Position numbers and translations under genes: made by a program
NCBI GenBank assembly: GCA_028583605.1
Contig: CM053325.1
Span: 43,656,987 to 43,720,986 of the forward strand
DNA: 64,000 bases
From: Dastarcus helophoroides
Taxonomy: Eukaryota; Arthropoda; Insecta; Coleoptera; Bothrideridae
Direction: 5' to 3'
Notes under the pieces: model-generated
What the model was told of the DNA's origin: nothing
Database searches by the model: none
The model's input: only the letters and a program-made list of their open reading frames with translations
Shown: positions 53,300 through 64,000 of the stretch, in pieces
How positions within the stretch are numbered: position 1 is the stretch's first letter
Layout of the letters: each line of letters starts with the position of its first letter

Positions 53300-56200
53300 G
53301 TAATGCAGGGATTAAGGCCAAAAACTTCTACAAAACTTTCTCGCAATTTTTAATTGGAAATCAAAATTTGGAAACGATGTCAACATTTCGAGTAGAAAGT
53401 TTAAAATGTTTAAAAAAAATGTTTCCCCATGTTTCCTATTTCTCGAAAATACTTCTAAATTTCGACCTTTTTTTTGAAATTTTTTAGTTTAAACTTGAAA
53501 AATCCTTCTTTTTAAAATAGCAGGTTTAAAATCGAAATTGAGTTAAGTCTTGATTTCCTTTTATAGAGTTGGTTCAAAATTTAAAAATTTGTTGTTTGGA
53601 AAATTAAATTCTTCAAAAAAATTAAAAAACTACTGGGAAAATTTTTAAAAAGTTAAAATTTAAAAAAATTGGAGTTTCGAGAAAAATTTTGAAAAAATAT
53701 CGAAATTTTCGGAAACAGTAGAATTTTGAAAAAGATAGAAATTTCTAAAAAACTACAAACTCTGAAAAAAATTTATAACGTCGAAAAAAATTTAAATTTT
53801 CATGATAAAAAGTATAAATTTTCAAAAGGTTGAAAATCTGAAAAAATTCGAGAATTTCAGAATATCGCAGTTTTGAAAAAAATTAATATTGCAAAAAATG
53901 CAAATATCCGGAATAAAGTCGAATTTTTCAAATTTATTACACAAAAGTCGAAACTTCGAATAAAAGACAAAATATTTGAAAAATATCCGGAATTTTCAAA
54001 AAAAAAATTTTAATTCCGAAAAATAATAAAATGTTTGAACAAAAATGGTAATTTTCAAAAATATGTGAATATTTAAAAAAAAAGGTAAATGTTTTCAAAT
54101 GTTTCGACATAATCATATTTATTAAAAAAATAGGACAGTTATGGGGATTGCCAACAGAAGTGAAAACTTGATATAACGGTTTCTTTTTTAATTTTCAAAT
54201 TGTAAAATCAGAAATTAAAATTTCGTCATTTGTAAATTAAAATTATTTTTTCTAATTATTTTATACCTTTTATATTTGTATACGATCTAGTCTTTGATCT
54301 TGACTATTTTGAATTACTGCATATTAAAAAACCTGTTAACCTATCTAAATTTTATATTTCTGCATAGCAAATTTCAAGATATTTCAAAAAAAATAACACT
54401 AATAAATGAATGACAACAAAGATAACTGACGAGAATAATAAATTCTGAAAATTTTGAGAAAAAAGCTTAATGTCAAAATTTTTAAAAGAAGTCGAAATCT
54501 TGAAAGAAAGGAAAAACTGAAAAAAAAATTCGTATTCTAAAAAGAATGTAAAACTTTGAGAAAAAGTCAAAATTTTGATGATAAAAGGTCGAATTTTTAA
54601 AAAAAAATTGAAAATTCTGAAAAAATTCGAAAACATTAAAAATGTCGAAATTTTGAGAAAAATTCAATTTTTGAAATAAGTGAAAATTAAAAACAAATCG
54701 AATTTTTTAAATAAAAGTTCAAGTTACTACAATAAAGTCAAAACTTCGAGAAAATTCGAAATTTTTGAAAAAAAGTCGCAATTTTTAAAAAAGATGTAAG
54801 CTTAGAGAAATTGTCGAAAGTTGGAAATTTTTAAAAAAAGGAGGGAAGATTTGTAAAGTCAGTTTATCAACACGATCAAATTTATAGAAAAATATCAATT
54901 TTTTTTAAATAATCACAGTATTGAAAAATGATTTTTTTTTTGAAAATGAAATCATTTTCAAAAAAATGCCGAATTCAAAAAATAAATTAAAACCCTTAAG
55001 AAAGGCGAAACTGAAAAGGTCTTACGAGTAATAAGAGAAGTAAACATTTGAAAAAAGTGCTTAAAAATTTTCATTGAAAATCGAAGGCAGACTTTTCAAA
55101 AATGTCATCATTTTTAGAAAGTCAGAACTTTCAAAAAAATTCAAAATTTGGAAAAAAATTCGAATTAAAAATCAAACACTCGAGCGAGCGATGGTTGCAA
55201 AAGTTAAGACTTTCAAAAATTGCAAATTTAAAAAATGGAAATGTTTTAAAAACAATTGAATTTAAAAATACTTGGTCAATTTGCAAAAAAAATTAAATTT
55301 CGAAAATAAGGTCAAACATCTAAAAAAGTTGAAATTTTCGAAAAACTTCTAATTTTCGAGATAAATTCAAAATATTTAAAAGCAAAATGAAAATGTGGAA
55401 GAGGAAATTTTTAAAAAATAAAATGTTTGACAAAGACAAAAGTTATAAAGAAATTAAAAAGTTCAAAAATCAAAATTTATTCAAATAAGACAGAATTTTG
55501 AAGAATTTAAAGAAGTTGAAATTTTCGAAAAGTCAAAGTTTTGAGTAACGTCGAAATTTTCAAAATCAAGTTAAAACTTGGAAAAAAAATGAAATTTTAG
55601 AAGTCGGACTACAAAAGATCTACTTTGTGAATAAAGTGGGTGCCAAAATTCTCGAAATATATAAGTCGAAATTTTTAATAAAAACTAAATTCTTCAAAAA
55701 AGTTGGAATGTTCAAAAAAGTAACCCAAGAATTCTTTCCCTTTTTTCATTTAAACCAAAACCCGGATATCAGCTAGTATTTAAAATAAAACTATCTTTTT
55801 ATAAAATGAATTTAAAAACATAGAATTGTTTAAAAAGCCAAAGTTTACAAAAAAACAAAATTTCGGGAGATTGGTAAAATTCTGAAAGAAACGTAGTCTT
55901 TGAAAAAGTCATGACTTAAAATAAATAATAATCAAAATTTTTAATAAAATGGGAATTTTAAAAAGAAGTATATGTTCAAAATTTTAAATAAAAGTACCAA
56001 AAAAGTAAGAATTTTTAATAAAAATCGAAATTTTCAAATAAATGGAAGTTTTCAAAATAATTCAAAATATTGATATAATATCAAAATGTTGGCAAAAGTA
56101 AAAATATTTAAAAGAGGAAGTTTTGAATAGCATCATGTTAAAAATATTCCATATTTTTAAAAAAGTTGACATTTTTAAAATTAGATTAAAATTTTCAAAA

Positions 56201-57235
56201 CAACTCAAAATTTTTAAAAAAGTCCAACATTTCAACAATAAAAATTAAACTTTTCCCAAAAAAGATCGACCTTTCTAAACAAAAGTCAGAAACTTGAAAA
56301 AGTCTTACTTTCAAAGACACGAAATTTTCAAATAAATAGAAATTTTTAAGAAATCAAGATTACATTTTTCAAAAAAAAATTAAATTTATAAAAAATATAA
56401 AGACTAGAAATGTTTTTAAGTCTACATTTTCAAAAAAATAAAAAGTTATAATTTCTACAAAAGAGCCAAAATTTTGAGGTCAAAGTTTTAAAAAAAATCA
56501 AATTTTTCAAAAAATGTTAAAATTCCGAAAAATTGTCAATATTTTGAAATAGTCCAAACCTCGGAAAAATCACAATTTGCAAAAAAGTCAAAATTTTTAA
56601 AAATATCGAACTTCTGGAAGTTATTATTTTCCACAAGGTCAAAATTTTTAATTCGAAATTTTCAAAGAACGTCGATGAAGTAAAAATTCTACTAAAAAGT
56701 AAAAAATTTGGAAAGAAAAGTCGAAATTTTTGAAAAAGGTCGAAATTTCCAAAAATATTCAGAACTAGGAACATGTTTACCAAGATAATGAATTTTTTTT
56801 AAAAAAGGGAGTGATTTTTCTTTTTAATACTACTTCGAAAGTTTTGTACTAAAATATCAAAATTTTAGAACATTTAAAATTAAATTTATAAAAAAAATTG
56901 AAATGTCGAGAGTTTAAATTTTTAAAATGGGCCAGAATCTGCAACAAAACGCAACTTCAGAAAAATATCAAAATTTTAAAAAAATTTAAGCACGTTGAAA
57001 TTTTCAGAGTTAAAATTTTTAACAAAGTGATATTTTCAAATAATTAAAATTTTTTAATAAAGCTGGAAATTTTCTATGAAGGTCGATATATTCAGTAAAA
57101 ATCGATATCTTCTACAAAAAGTAAAAATTTGAAGGCAGACAAAATTTTAAAAAAGTAAAAATTTTGAAAAAAAAAAACAGAAAATGTCGAACTTTTCACC
57201 AAAAAAAAGGCAAAAGTTAAAAAAAAATCAATTAT
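53300..57235 (+). repeat. Degenerate array built on GTCGAAATTTTC
   Basis: Nearly 4 kb consist of variants of AAAAAGTCGAAATTTTCAAA, spaced roughly 18-25 bp with irregular phase. Poly-A runs lie consistently on the plus strand, and the palindromic core GAAATTTC can face either way. Short Phe/Lys-rich ORFs within it (54352-54667, 55074-55296, 56517-56783) are translations of the repeat. No gene lies inside. The block ends abruptly at 57235 just before the PPxY gene. Confidence 0.85.
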
Positions 57236-57486
57236 ATTAGTTCAAGGCATGATGACTAGTGTCTCGCTTTTGGGTTTTAAAAACCTGACAGCCCTACTTA
57301 AAATCTATGTTTTTGTCACTGAAGCTATCTAAATGAAATCTGTCATGATGAATTATGATTATGTGTCAAATTGTTAAACTATGATTTAAACATATTTCTT
57401 TTTAGCGTTAGTTTGAAATACATATTTAATATAAGTCAATAAAGGACAATAGGGACCAAAATGAAATTGTTAAGGATGCGGATAAT

Positions 57487-60400
57487 ATGAGTGATGATGA
57501 AAATCCAGAAACTCCTAAAATCAATGTAGTAACTCATCAAACAAAAATTAGTTCAGATGAAGAAATTCCGCAAGCGTCTACGTCAAATGATCCTCGTTTA
57601 CACGTTAATAACAAACCCCAAATTTTCATTACCAATAAAATGCACAAAAGTGAAAGCATAACGAAATCCACAATGCCAAGAATTTCATCCAAAGCAAACA
57701 GCAAGACTGAGGTTGCAATTGCAGGTTGCTCGAATGCAACTACTTATAAACAACAATTTGCCATTGCCGACAACATTCATGAAAACATCAAGAAAGTTAC
57801 AACAGCAAATGGGACATCTAAAATAAGTTCAAAGAAAATTATAATTCCAGATCTTTCTTTTGGAACTATTTTCAGAAATATGTCCAATAGTAAGGCTTCG
57901 CAAAAAACTCATATCCTACAGGCATCCACCGGAAATACTTCCTCCCCGAAAATTAACACGAAAACAGTGCCTCGTCTAAGTAGTTCCCATAACCCAAAAT
58001 GTTCTACAACTGAAAATTGGCACGAACGTAGAATCGTTTCTTCATTAAAAGGCTCGAACGAATTGCCTATGAAAGAAGTGAATACCAAACGAGCGTCCAT
58101 TTCAAATGTTTCAAATAAAATTCGCAATAATGTCCAAAACGAATCAGCGTCATCCGACATAAACAATAAAATTGAAACTGAAATTAAAAATGTTTCATAC
58201 GAAGCAGCTGCCAGAGAGCAAGCAAACGCAATGCATTTTTCGCAAGAAAAACTAAATGTTATACACGCATATACACCAGATTATTCGACTATAAATCACA
58301 TAGGAACTAAAGATCGAGATATTTCCGCCATCAAAGACCGCAAACATGAAACTTCTACAAATAATTCCCTAACCACTGATAACCAAAACGAAAGCGTTGC
58401 TATGAACCATGCAGGTTGTTCAAATAAAGAATCAGTTATTGTTGATGACTTGTCCGGAATTAGCAGGAAAAAGGAATCAACTGTCATAGGTAATTATGAT
58501 ACTGATTTTAATAAACCATTCTACAAATAGTAGTAACATTTTCTAAGCCCAAATTACAAGGTATGGTTTGGCCACTAATCAGATTTTAAAAAAGACTTAT
58601 TATCTGTATTTAAATAAATATTTCTATTCATATCTAAAGTTAGGTAACGGTTCGACTGTTTAATAAATAAATCTCACAATCAGATCGAGGAAATATTAAA
58701 TCAATTTGGTATCAGGGACGTTCCTAGGGTGTTGTATTGCATGTTCAACACGCAGGGGGCCAAATTTTGTGCAGCTAAAATTTTACTCTATAAAAACTGT
58801 AATCCACTGATGAAATGTATTTTCAAGTTAGCATAATACATTGATTTGTGAATTGTTTTGCAAATTTGATTTTTTTCCGAATGTTTCGTATCCGTTTAAA
58901 ACGGAATTTCAACTTTTTAAAGCGGACATTTTTAAATTAAAAAAAACATTTTAATAAAGATAAAAAACTTGATATTGAGATCTGTTTTTATGGTTCAAGT
59001 TAAAATTTTGAAAATAAAACAAAAATCCTTGCATTTTTTAGAAATTTGAATTTTATTTAAGATTTCGACTCACTCAAAATTTCAAAAACTCGAAATTAGA
59101 TTTTTTCAACATTAAGTAAATTTCAAATTTTGTTTATTAAAGTCGAATTTTTCATAAACAACTTTAATATTTTGGGACCAACTGCAAATATTCACATTTA
59201 AATTCAGAAATTTCAGAAAAAATTGAAATCTGGAATTTAAATGTTTTTATAAATTAAAGTCGAAAGTTCGAAAAAAAGGAGAAAAAATTTAGATTTCCTT
59301 TTTCTGAAATTTCAACATTTTGAGAAAAACATCAAGCATTCCAAGAATCAAGAAATAAGTTCAAATTTGCTTTTTTATTCGTTTCACATTTCCCACCAAT
59401 TCGACTTCAAATTTTCGTAAAGAGATCAAGACTTAAGTTTCTAAAAAAATGTTTAGAGCTTTTTGAGTTTTCTTTTATTTTTTGGAAAAAACTAGAATTT
59501 TCGGTATTATTTTAACTTTAAACTTCAGAAAGTTATTTAATTCTATGTTTTTTTAATTTTAACTTTGGTGTTAAAGGTATAATTCCTTACAAAATGTCCC
59601 AATTTCAAGCAAAAATTTGGATTTTCTGATTTCTTTCCGAAAACTGCAACTTTAAAGCCAAAATCTCAATAAAAAAGGAAAACAAATAAAAATTTAAAAA
59701 AAAAAGTTGATCCCCAAATTTGGAGTCTAGGGTTAAAAATTTGGGATCCAACTCGAAATTTAGGTTCTAAAATTGAAAAACAAAATTTCGACAAATGTTT
59801 TTCGAAATTTTAAATTTTAATCTTAAGAAAAGTAACGAAATTTGGAAAAAAATACGAAACTTCAAGAAAAACCGTCTAAATTTTCTAAAAAAAGTCAATT
59901 TTAGGAAAAAAAATTGAATTTTGCGAATAAAGTCGAAATTAAAAAGAAAAAAATAATTTGAAGGGTTAGTCGAAATTCCAAGGAAATAAAAAAGAATTTT
60001 GAGAGAAAGGACGAATTTCGAGAAAAAAATGAAATTCTGTACAAGTTAAATTTTGAGAAAATCGTCAGATGTTATGAATAGTTCTTTATAAAAAAAAGAT
60101 GACTTTTGAGCAAAAAGAATAGAAGTTTTGGAAAAAAAGACGGATATCGTTGAAAAAGATGACAGTTTGAAAAACAAAATATCTAATTTTGAGATAAAGT
60201 GAAAATTTCGAAAAAACTGTTTTTGGCAAATGTCAAAATTTTGACAAAAAAAATTTAAAAGTTCAAAAACAAAAATGAATTTTAAAAACATTCAAAATTT
60301 TGAGGAAAAGATTGAAATTTCGAAAAAAATACAAATTTCGTCATTTTCAGAAAACTTAAATATCTGATTTCGAAATAAACATGAAAATTTCGAAAAAATC

Positions 60401-63057
60401 CCAAACTTTGAAAAAACGTTCAAAATTTCAGGAAATTCAGATTCTAGAAATTCTCAAAAAAAATCCAGCATTAAGAAAAATAACTACTTGTCAAAAGGAC
60501 GAAATTTCAAGAAAATAGTGAAAATTTTCCAGGGAAAATCACAGCTACAAATTAAACTCGGATTTTGCAAGTAACATCGAAATTAAAAAATAAGTCTTTT
60601 GAGACAAATAATAGTCGAAATTCCGAAAAAAACAGATGAATTTCGAAGAAAAAAACAAATTTCCAGAAAAGGTTAAATTTTTCAGTATGGATATAAAATT
60701 CCAAAAAAAGTCAAATTTCGAGTAAAAAAAACCAAAATCTTCATAAACAAAAACAAATTATGAAAAAAAAATGCGAAATTAGGAATAAAAGACCGAAGTT
60801 TCAAGAAAAGGTCCGAATGCCGAAAAAATGAGCTAATTTTAAGAAAAAGTCGAATGGTTGAATATTCATTTTATATTGACTGCTTAATTTAGAGGGAGGC
60901 AAGCGCTCCGACATGTCCGATATTGGGATAAATGTCAGAATTTTAAGAAGAAAAGGAAGTAGGAAGGAATTTTTAGAAAGTTGAATTAAAAAAGCAGTTG
61001 AAATTATCGGGAAAAAAAATTCTCAGAATTACGGCCTTTTTACAAAAATTTTAAATTTCCAAAGAATATTTTTCAGAATTTTTACTTTTTTATAAAATCG
61101 TTTGTCAAATTTTAAAGAAAAGGAAAAGATAAACAAATTAAAAATTGCAGAAATTCAAATTTTAAAAAAGTCGAGATTTTCAGAAAGTCGAATTCCAAAA
61201 GGCGAAAAGGAAAATATTGTGAAAAACGACGAATTTTAAGAAAAAAGTCGATATGTCGCGAAAATGTCGAAATTTCAAGATATGAACGAATCTTGAAGAA
61301 AATTTAAAAATATCTGGAAGGGTCCCTAGTTAAAAATATAAGTTTCGATTAACCAATTGATCCAGAAGAAAGCAAGTGCCCTACCCTCTTTTATTCTATC
61401 AACACCTATGAAAACAATTATTGTTAACTTTTTGTTTTGCAGAAAAGTACCAAAACATTTGGGCGCCTTCTGAAGGTTACTTATCTACCCATTGGCCAAC
61501 TCATTCAGCTAATTGATTCTTCGATTAGTAGATAATGCTTTTTTGTAGCAAATATGGAGAATTAAGCTGTTAATATTTGATAACGAAGGCTTCCACGGCC
61601 AGAGTCAGTACAGGATATACTTCTTCCGGGATTGGACCATGTCAAAGAACTACTAAAAGTATTCGACGTTTCGCCCACCATCGCAGGTGGCTTCTTCAGG
61701 AACAAAGAAAAGAAACAATAGATAAAAAGAGAAATATAAGGGAATATGCAAAAATGAAAAAATGAAAAGGCCAATTTCAATTGAAATTGGCCTTTTTTTT
61801 GAAAGAATGAAAAGGCCAATTTCAATTGGAATTGGCCTTTTCATTCTTTCATTTTTGCATATTCCCTTATATTTCTCTTTTTATTTATTGTTTCTTTTTT
61901 TTGTTCCTGAAGAAGCCCCCTACATGGTGGGCGAAACGTCGAACACTTTTAGTGAGAAAAATGTACTAAATAAAGTGTCTAATCTAAACGCACCCTTATG
62001 TCGGAAAGAAAATATATTTTATGCCAGAGAGAAATATACAGAATAAAGGGTCTATATAGTGTAAACGCAACGTGAGAGAAGCTATCCGGGAAGGGGATAA
62101 CTTCTCTTAAGATAGTTGACCTTTTTGTCAGAGAAAATATATTTTACGTCAGAGAGAAATATACGGAATAAAGTGTCTAGTGTAAACGCACCGTAAGTTT
62201 CGAAATGTCTGAACATTTTGATTTTTTCAAAATTTTAACTTTAATGTCTCCTTTTTTTTCCAAAATTTCGCTTAGTTTTTGTTATAAATTTTAAATTTCT
62301 TTTATAAAATTTCTAGCTACGGTCTTGTCTTCAAACTTCACCAGAGCAACAATAAATTAGGGTGGCCAAATCCTAATTGACACACAAGCGGCTAAACATT
62401 TAGGAACGCCCCTGTTTAATACGAAACAAAAAGAGTGTAAACATCTAAAACGTAATAACATTACATTCAAAAAATGTTCAACTGTATTATTCGTCAAGGA
62501 TTTATTTAATAAACTGAAACAATCAGTATTAATTACTTTTATAATAATTTCAGACAACTCCTTAGGTGTTGAAGTCAGAAATCAACTCCTTGCGGATAAA
62601 ACCACAATCAAAAGGGAAAATGAAACTAGAGATTCAATTTCACTCACTAATCATCAAATAGAAACGATAGCGGACGATGAAACAAGAAACGAAGTACTCG
62701 TAGCGTCCACTTCAACGATTTCACTAAAATCCACCACTGCTTTAAATTTCATCCATCAGCCTCCAGAAGTTAGAGGTCAAACATACAGAAGTTCATCTTC
62801 AATAGACCTAAATGAGGACCATGCAGAAGTTCAGTCAAATCGGAACATGCCTACTAGCACGAGATATTTAACTGGTCATCCGCCGACTTATTCAGCAGTA
62901 ATGAAAATGGGACCTGCTCCTCCTGATTTCGAGAAAGACCTGAGGAAGCGTTTAGGATTAGAAGGGGATTCTTCACTAGTGTTTCCCCCAAGAATGCCAC
63001 CTCCTTCTTATTCGGAAGTTCAAGGCATTTGGAATGAAGAGCCCCGAATAGAATCGT
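57487..63057 (+). CDS. PPxY-containing disordered protein, first two coding exons (partial)
   Basis: Exon 1: 57487-58489, 334 codons plus one base, starting MSDDENPETPK. It is Ser/Thr/Asn/Lys-rich with no predicted domain and repeated ISS and ASTSN-like words, ending ATA G|GTAATT. Exon 2: 62554-63057, preceded by TAATAATTTCAG; both sides are phase 1, giving a Gly-to-Asp junction codon. Exon 2 carries HPPTYSAV and PPPSYSEV, two PPxY motifs of the kind bound by WW domains of NEDD4-family ubiquitin ligases, and ends at TCGT|GTGAGC, also phase 1. If that donor is not used, the frame runs to a stop at 63191. Downstream exons would be outside the window. PPxY pairs are common in membrane-trafficking adaptors, including LITAF and arrestin-domain proteins; the true family is not established. 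A short upstream ORF begins at 57460. Confidence 0.7.
58860..61330 (+). repeat. Second degenerate GAAATTTTC-type array, inside intron
   Basis: Same repeat style as 53300-57235 (GTCGAAATTTCGAAAAAA variants). It is less regular at its left third, where TTTCAAAATTTC orientations dominate. The ORF at 60046-60291 is an artefact of it. Confidence 0.8.
61660..61704 (-). ncRNA. Hammerhead-ribozyme-like motif, family F left arm
   Basis: Minus strand: TGTTC, CTGAAGA, A, GCCACC-TGCGAT-GGTGGGC (stem II with one bulge), GAAAC, GUC, GAATA. Stem I TGTTC/GAATA has four Watson-Crick pairs and one wobble. Confidence 0.5.
61902..61945 (+). ncRNA. Hammerhead-ribozyme-like motif, family F right arm
   Basis: Stem I TGTTC (61902-61906) pairs fully with GAACA (61941-61945). 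The core CTGAAGA (61907-61913) matches CUGANGA. One extra A is followed by stem II GCCC...GGGC (61915-61918 with 61929-61932). GAAAC (61933-61937) is the second core strand, then GTC (61938-61940), the canonical cleavage triplet. Stem III is reduced to AC/GU without a loop, so activity might need a dimer or a second strand, as known for minimal hammerheads. Confidence 0.5.
61965..62195 (+). repeat. Duplicated 75-bp module around a short palindrome
   Basis: GAAAATATATTTTATGCCAG...AATAAAGGGTCTATATAGTG and GAAAATATATTTTACGTCAG...AATAAAGTGTCTAGTG are direct repeats, each ending GTAAACGCA(A/C)CGT. Between them is a hairpin, GAGAGAAGCTATCC with GGGGATAACTTCTCT. Probably remnants of a small DNA transposon. 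Confidence 0.6.
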
Positions 63058-63191
63058 GTGAGCATATATTTTTCAGTTATTGCGATAAAATTTATATTCT
63101 GTCCTTTTCCTTTAAGACTCTCGTTGATTCAAAACCACAATCAATTAAATTTGTTACTACATTGCTGAAATCTCAAGATAAATTGAACTGA

Positions 63192-64000
63192 TTGAAAATT
63201 ATAGAGTTTATAATTTTGCCTAGTTAAGAAACTACTCGCATTCAAACAGTGTTACAAATATGGAACTAAAAATTTTATGAGAACTTAAAATAAGAACTCT
63301 TATTTCTAAAAATACGATGCAATAAAACGGCTGTAACATTTCTGAGGATACACAGAACCTCCTGTAGCTTTTAGTAAAGTTCGTGAAGCAAAAACATTTG
63401 CTTGGGACCAAACATATGGCGATAACTGAATCTACTAGAAACAGTTTTCTACAAACTTGATTAAAAAAAATGTCTCCCAGAAAAAGTCTTGATAGAACTA
63501 ACCAAACCAGGCCCGTAACCAGGAGGGAGGGTAGAGGACTGTGCCGACCCCCCCTTCCCCGAAATTTCTTGGCTTTACACTAGATAGAACTGAAATTTCC
63601 AAACGTGCAACCTTTTTAAAAAACATTTTTAATGGATCATTTTGTTTTCGTACTAAAGTGCAAGAATTTTTTTTTTTTAATTTGTCGCCATTTCTTATTA
63701 TTAGAGACCGGATTTTAAGCACAATCAAACAAGGTAAAAAGTTGAGCACAATGTTAAATTAGGCAAAAACGAACATCTAAAGAAAGCACTAAAAAGGTAA
63801 AATACTATAAAAAAGGCATTAACAGGCCAAAACTCACAATTAACAAGAAAATCATTTTGAACTCTTAGTCGAAATTTTTAAAAAAATGGATTTTAGGTTA
63901 TACTCAGAATATTCAGGAGTACGTATAACATTTTCAAATGAAAAATTTCATATAATTTCGAGTTCATTCTTGAATTTTCACCTTAAATCTTAAAATTTTT
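63192..64000. other. Intron or 3' flank of the PPxY gene
   Basis: No exon with a convincing acceptor and open frame was found. Around 63505-63570 the CAGGCCCGTAACCAGGAGGG word and following C/T-rich stretch look like the terminus of a DNA transposon (such GGCCCGTAGCCAGG ends are widespread in animals). The last 150 bp are degenerate TTTTAAAATTTC-type sequence. Confidence 0.4.

Larger units (their letters stand above)
61650..61945. mobile_element. Foldback element family F
   Basis: Arms 61655-61790 and 61815-61942 are inverted copies: GACGTTTCGCCCACCAT... against ...ATGGTGGGCGAAACGTC, GGAACAAAGAAA against TTTTTTGTTCC, and GGGAATATGCAAAAATGAA against its complement. The centre holds two copies of a near-perfect palindrome, AAAGGCCAATTTCAATTG and complement (61765-61798 and 61809-61842). 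The ORFs at 61562-61844 and 61762-62046 are translations of these arms. Both arms carry hammerhead-like motifs. Confidence 0.85.
58713..62414. mobile_element. Candidate hAT-like element filling the PPxY-gene intron
   Basis: The left end CAGGGACGTTCCTAGGG and, read inward from the right, CAGGGGCGTTCCTAAATG form a 13-14-bp terminal inverted repeat with one mismatch. The flanking 8-mers TTTGGTAT (58705-58712) and TTTAATAC (62415-62422) share five positions. Length (3.7 kb) and content (degenerate repeats, a nested foldback) suggest a non-autonomous element that grew by internal expansion and insertion. No transposase ORF. Confidence 0.45.

Noticed and set aside
54352..54667. Phe-rich minus-strand ORFs suggesting a membrane protein
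   Set aside because: The Phe comes from T-rich complements of the degenerate GAAATTTT repeat; no start context, splice site or conserved residue.
61562..62046. Overlapping ORFs on both strands with repeated KRPISIEIGLF-like words
   Set aside because: They are translations of the two arms and centre palindromes of foldback F; both strands give the same words because the DNA is an inverted repeat.

Overview
The window looks like AT-rich nuclear DNA of an insect. Three things point to this: Methuselah-type receptor ectodomain exons, GT-AG introns in AT-rich sequence, and a transposon load typical of insects (jockey- and R1-like LINEs, gypsy, mariner, hAT and many foldback elements). The species cannot be named from the sequence. 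Host coding sequence is sparse; most of the 64 kb is old, nested mobile DNA and low-complexity spacer.

Host genes. Three homologous exons on the minus strand (15055-15583, 29370-29925, 49077-49608) each encode a signal peptide plus a complete Methuselah-like cysteine-rich ectodomain. All three end at a phase-1 donor of the form G|GTAAG, just where the first membrane helix should follow. No seven-helix exon was recognised downstream of any of them, so they may be alternative first exons of one receptor gene whose membrane part lies left of the window, or orphaned duplicates. A compact four-exon gene on the minus strand (50257-51013) encodes a 193-residue LITAF-domain protein with an N-terminal C2H2-type zinc finger. 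On the plus strand (57487-63057 and beyond) two phase-compatible exons encode a Ser/Thr/Asn-rich, probably disordered protein with two PPxY motifs; it appears to continue past the window. Weaker candidates are a 56-codon ORF with a signal-like start (49949-50119) and a possible terminal exon (17402-17596).

Layout. 0-5 kb: a solo gypsy-type LTR, then an R1-type LINE with an intact 17-bp target duplication and a related LTR nested in it. 4.7-14 kb: foldback elements of three families, tandem repeats and AT-rich spacer. 14.4-14.7 kb: dead mariner transposase. 15-20 kb: ectodomain exon A and spacer. 20.4-24.9 kb: an R1-like fragment and a jockey-like LINE whose reverse transcriptase ORF is still open. 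25.7-26.9 kb: foldback. 29.4-29.9 kb: exon B. 30.65-37.73 kb: a large nested palindrome holding a gag-less gypsy element, a hAT-like element and a 128-bp-arm palindrome. 39.8-46.5 kb: LINE fragments, a TA-flanked MITE, a hAT MITE with 8-bp target duplication and another foldback. 46.5-48.6 kb: a mosaic of inverted modules with long palindromes and a repeated mini-ORF. 49-51 kb: exon C and the LITAF gene. 52.9-57.2 and 58.9-61.3 kb: long arrays of a degenerate GTCGAAATTTTC-type repeat; the second lies inside the intron of the PPxY gene.

The most unusual signal is that three otherwise unrelated foldback families (near 4.8/7.0-7.8/18.3 kb, 8.6/13.8 kb and 61.7-61.9 kb) carry, in their arms, a motif laid out like a type I hammerhead ribozyme: stem I, CTGAAGA, stem II hairpin, GAAAC, GUY-like site, stem I. 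At least three of the copies are flanked by 11-12-bp target duplications. This resembles the hammerhead-bearing terminal repeats of Penelope-like retroelements.
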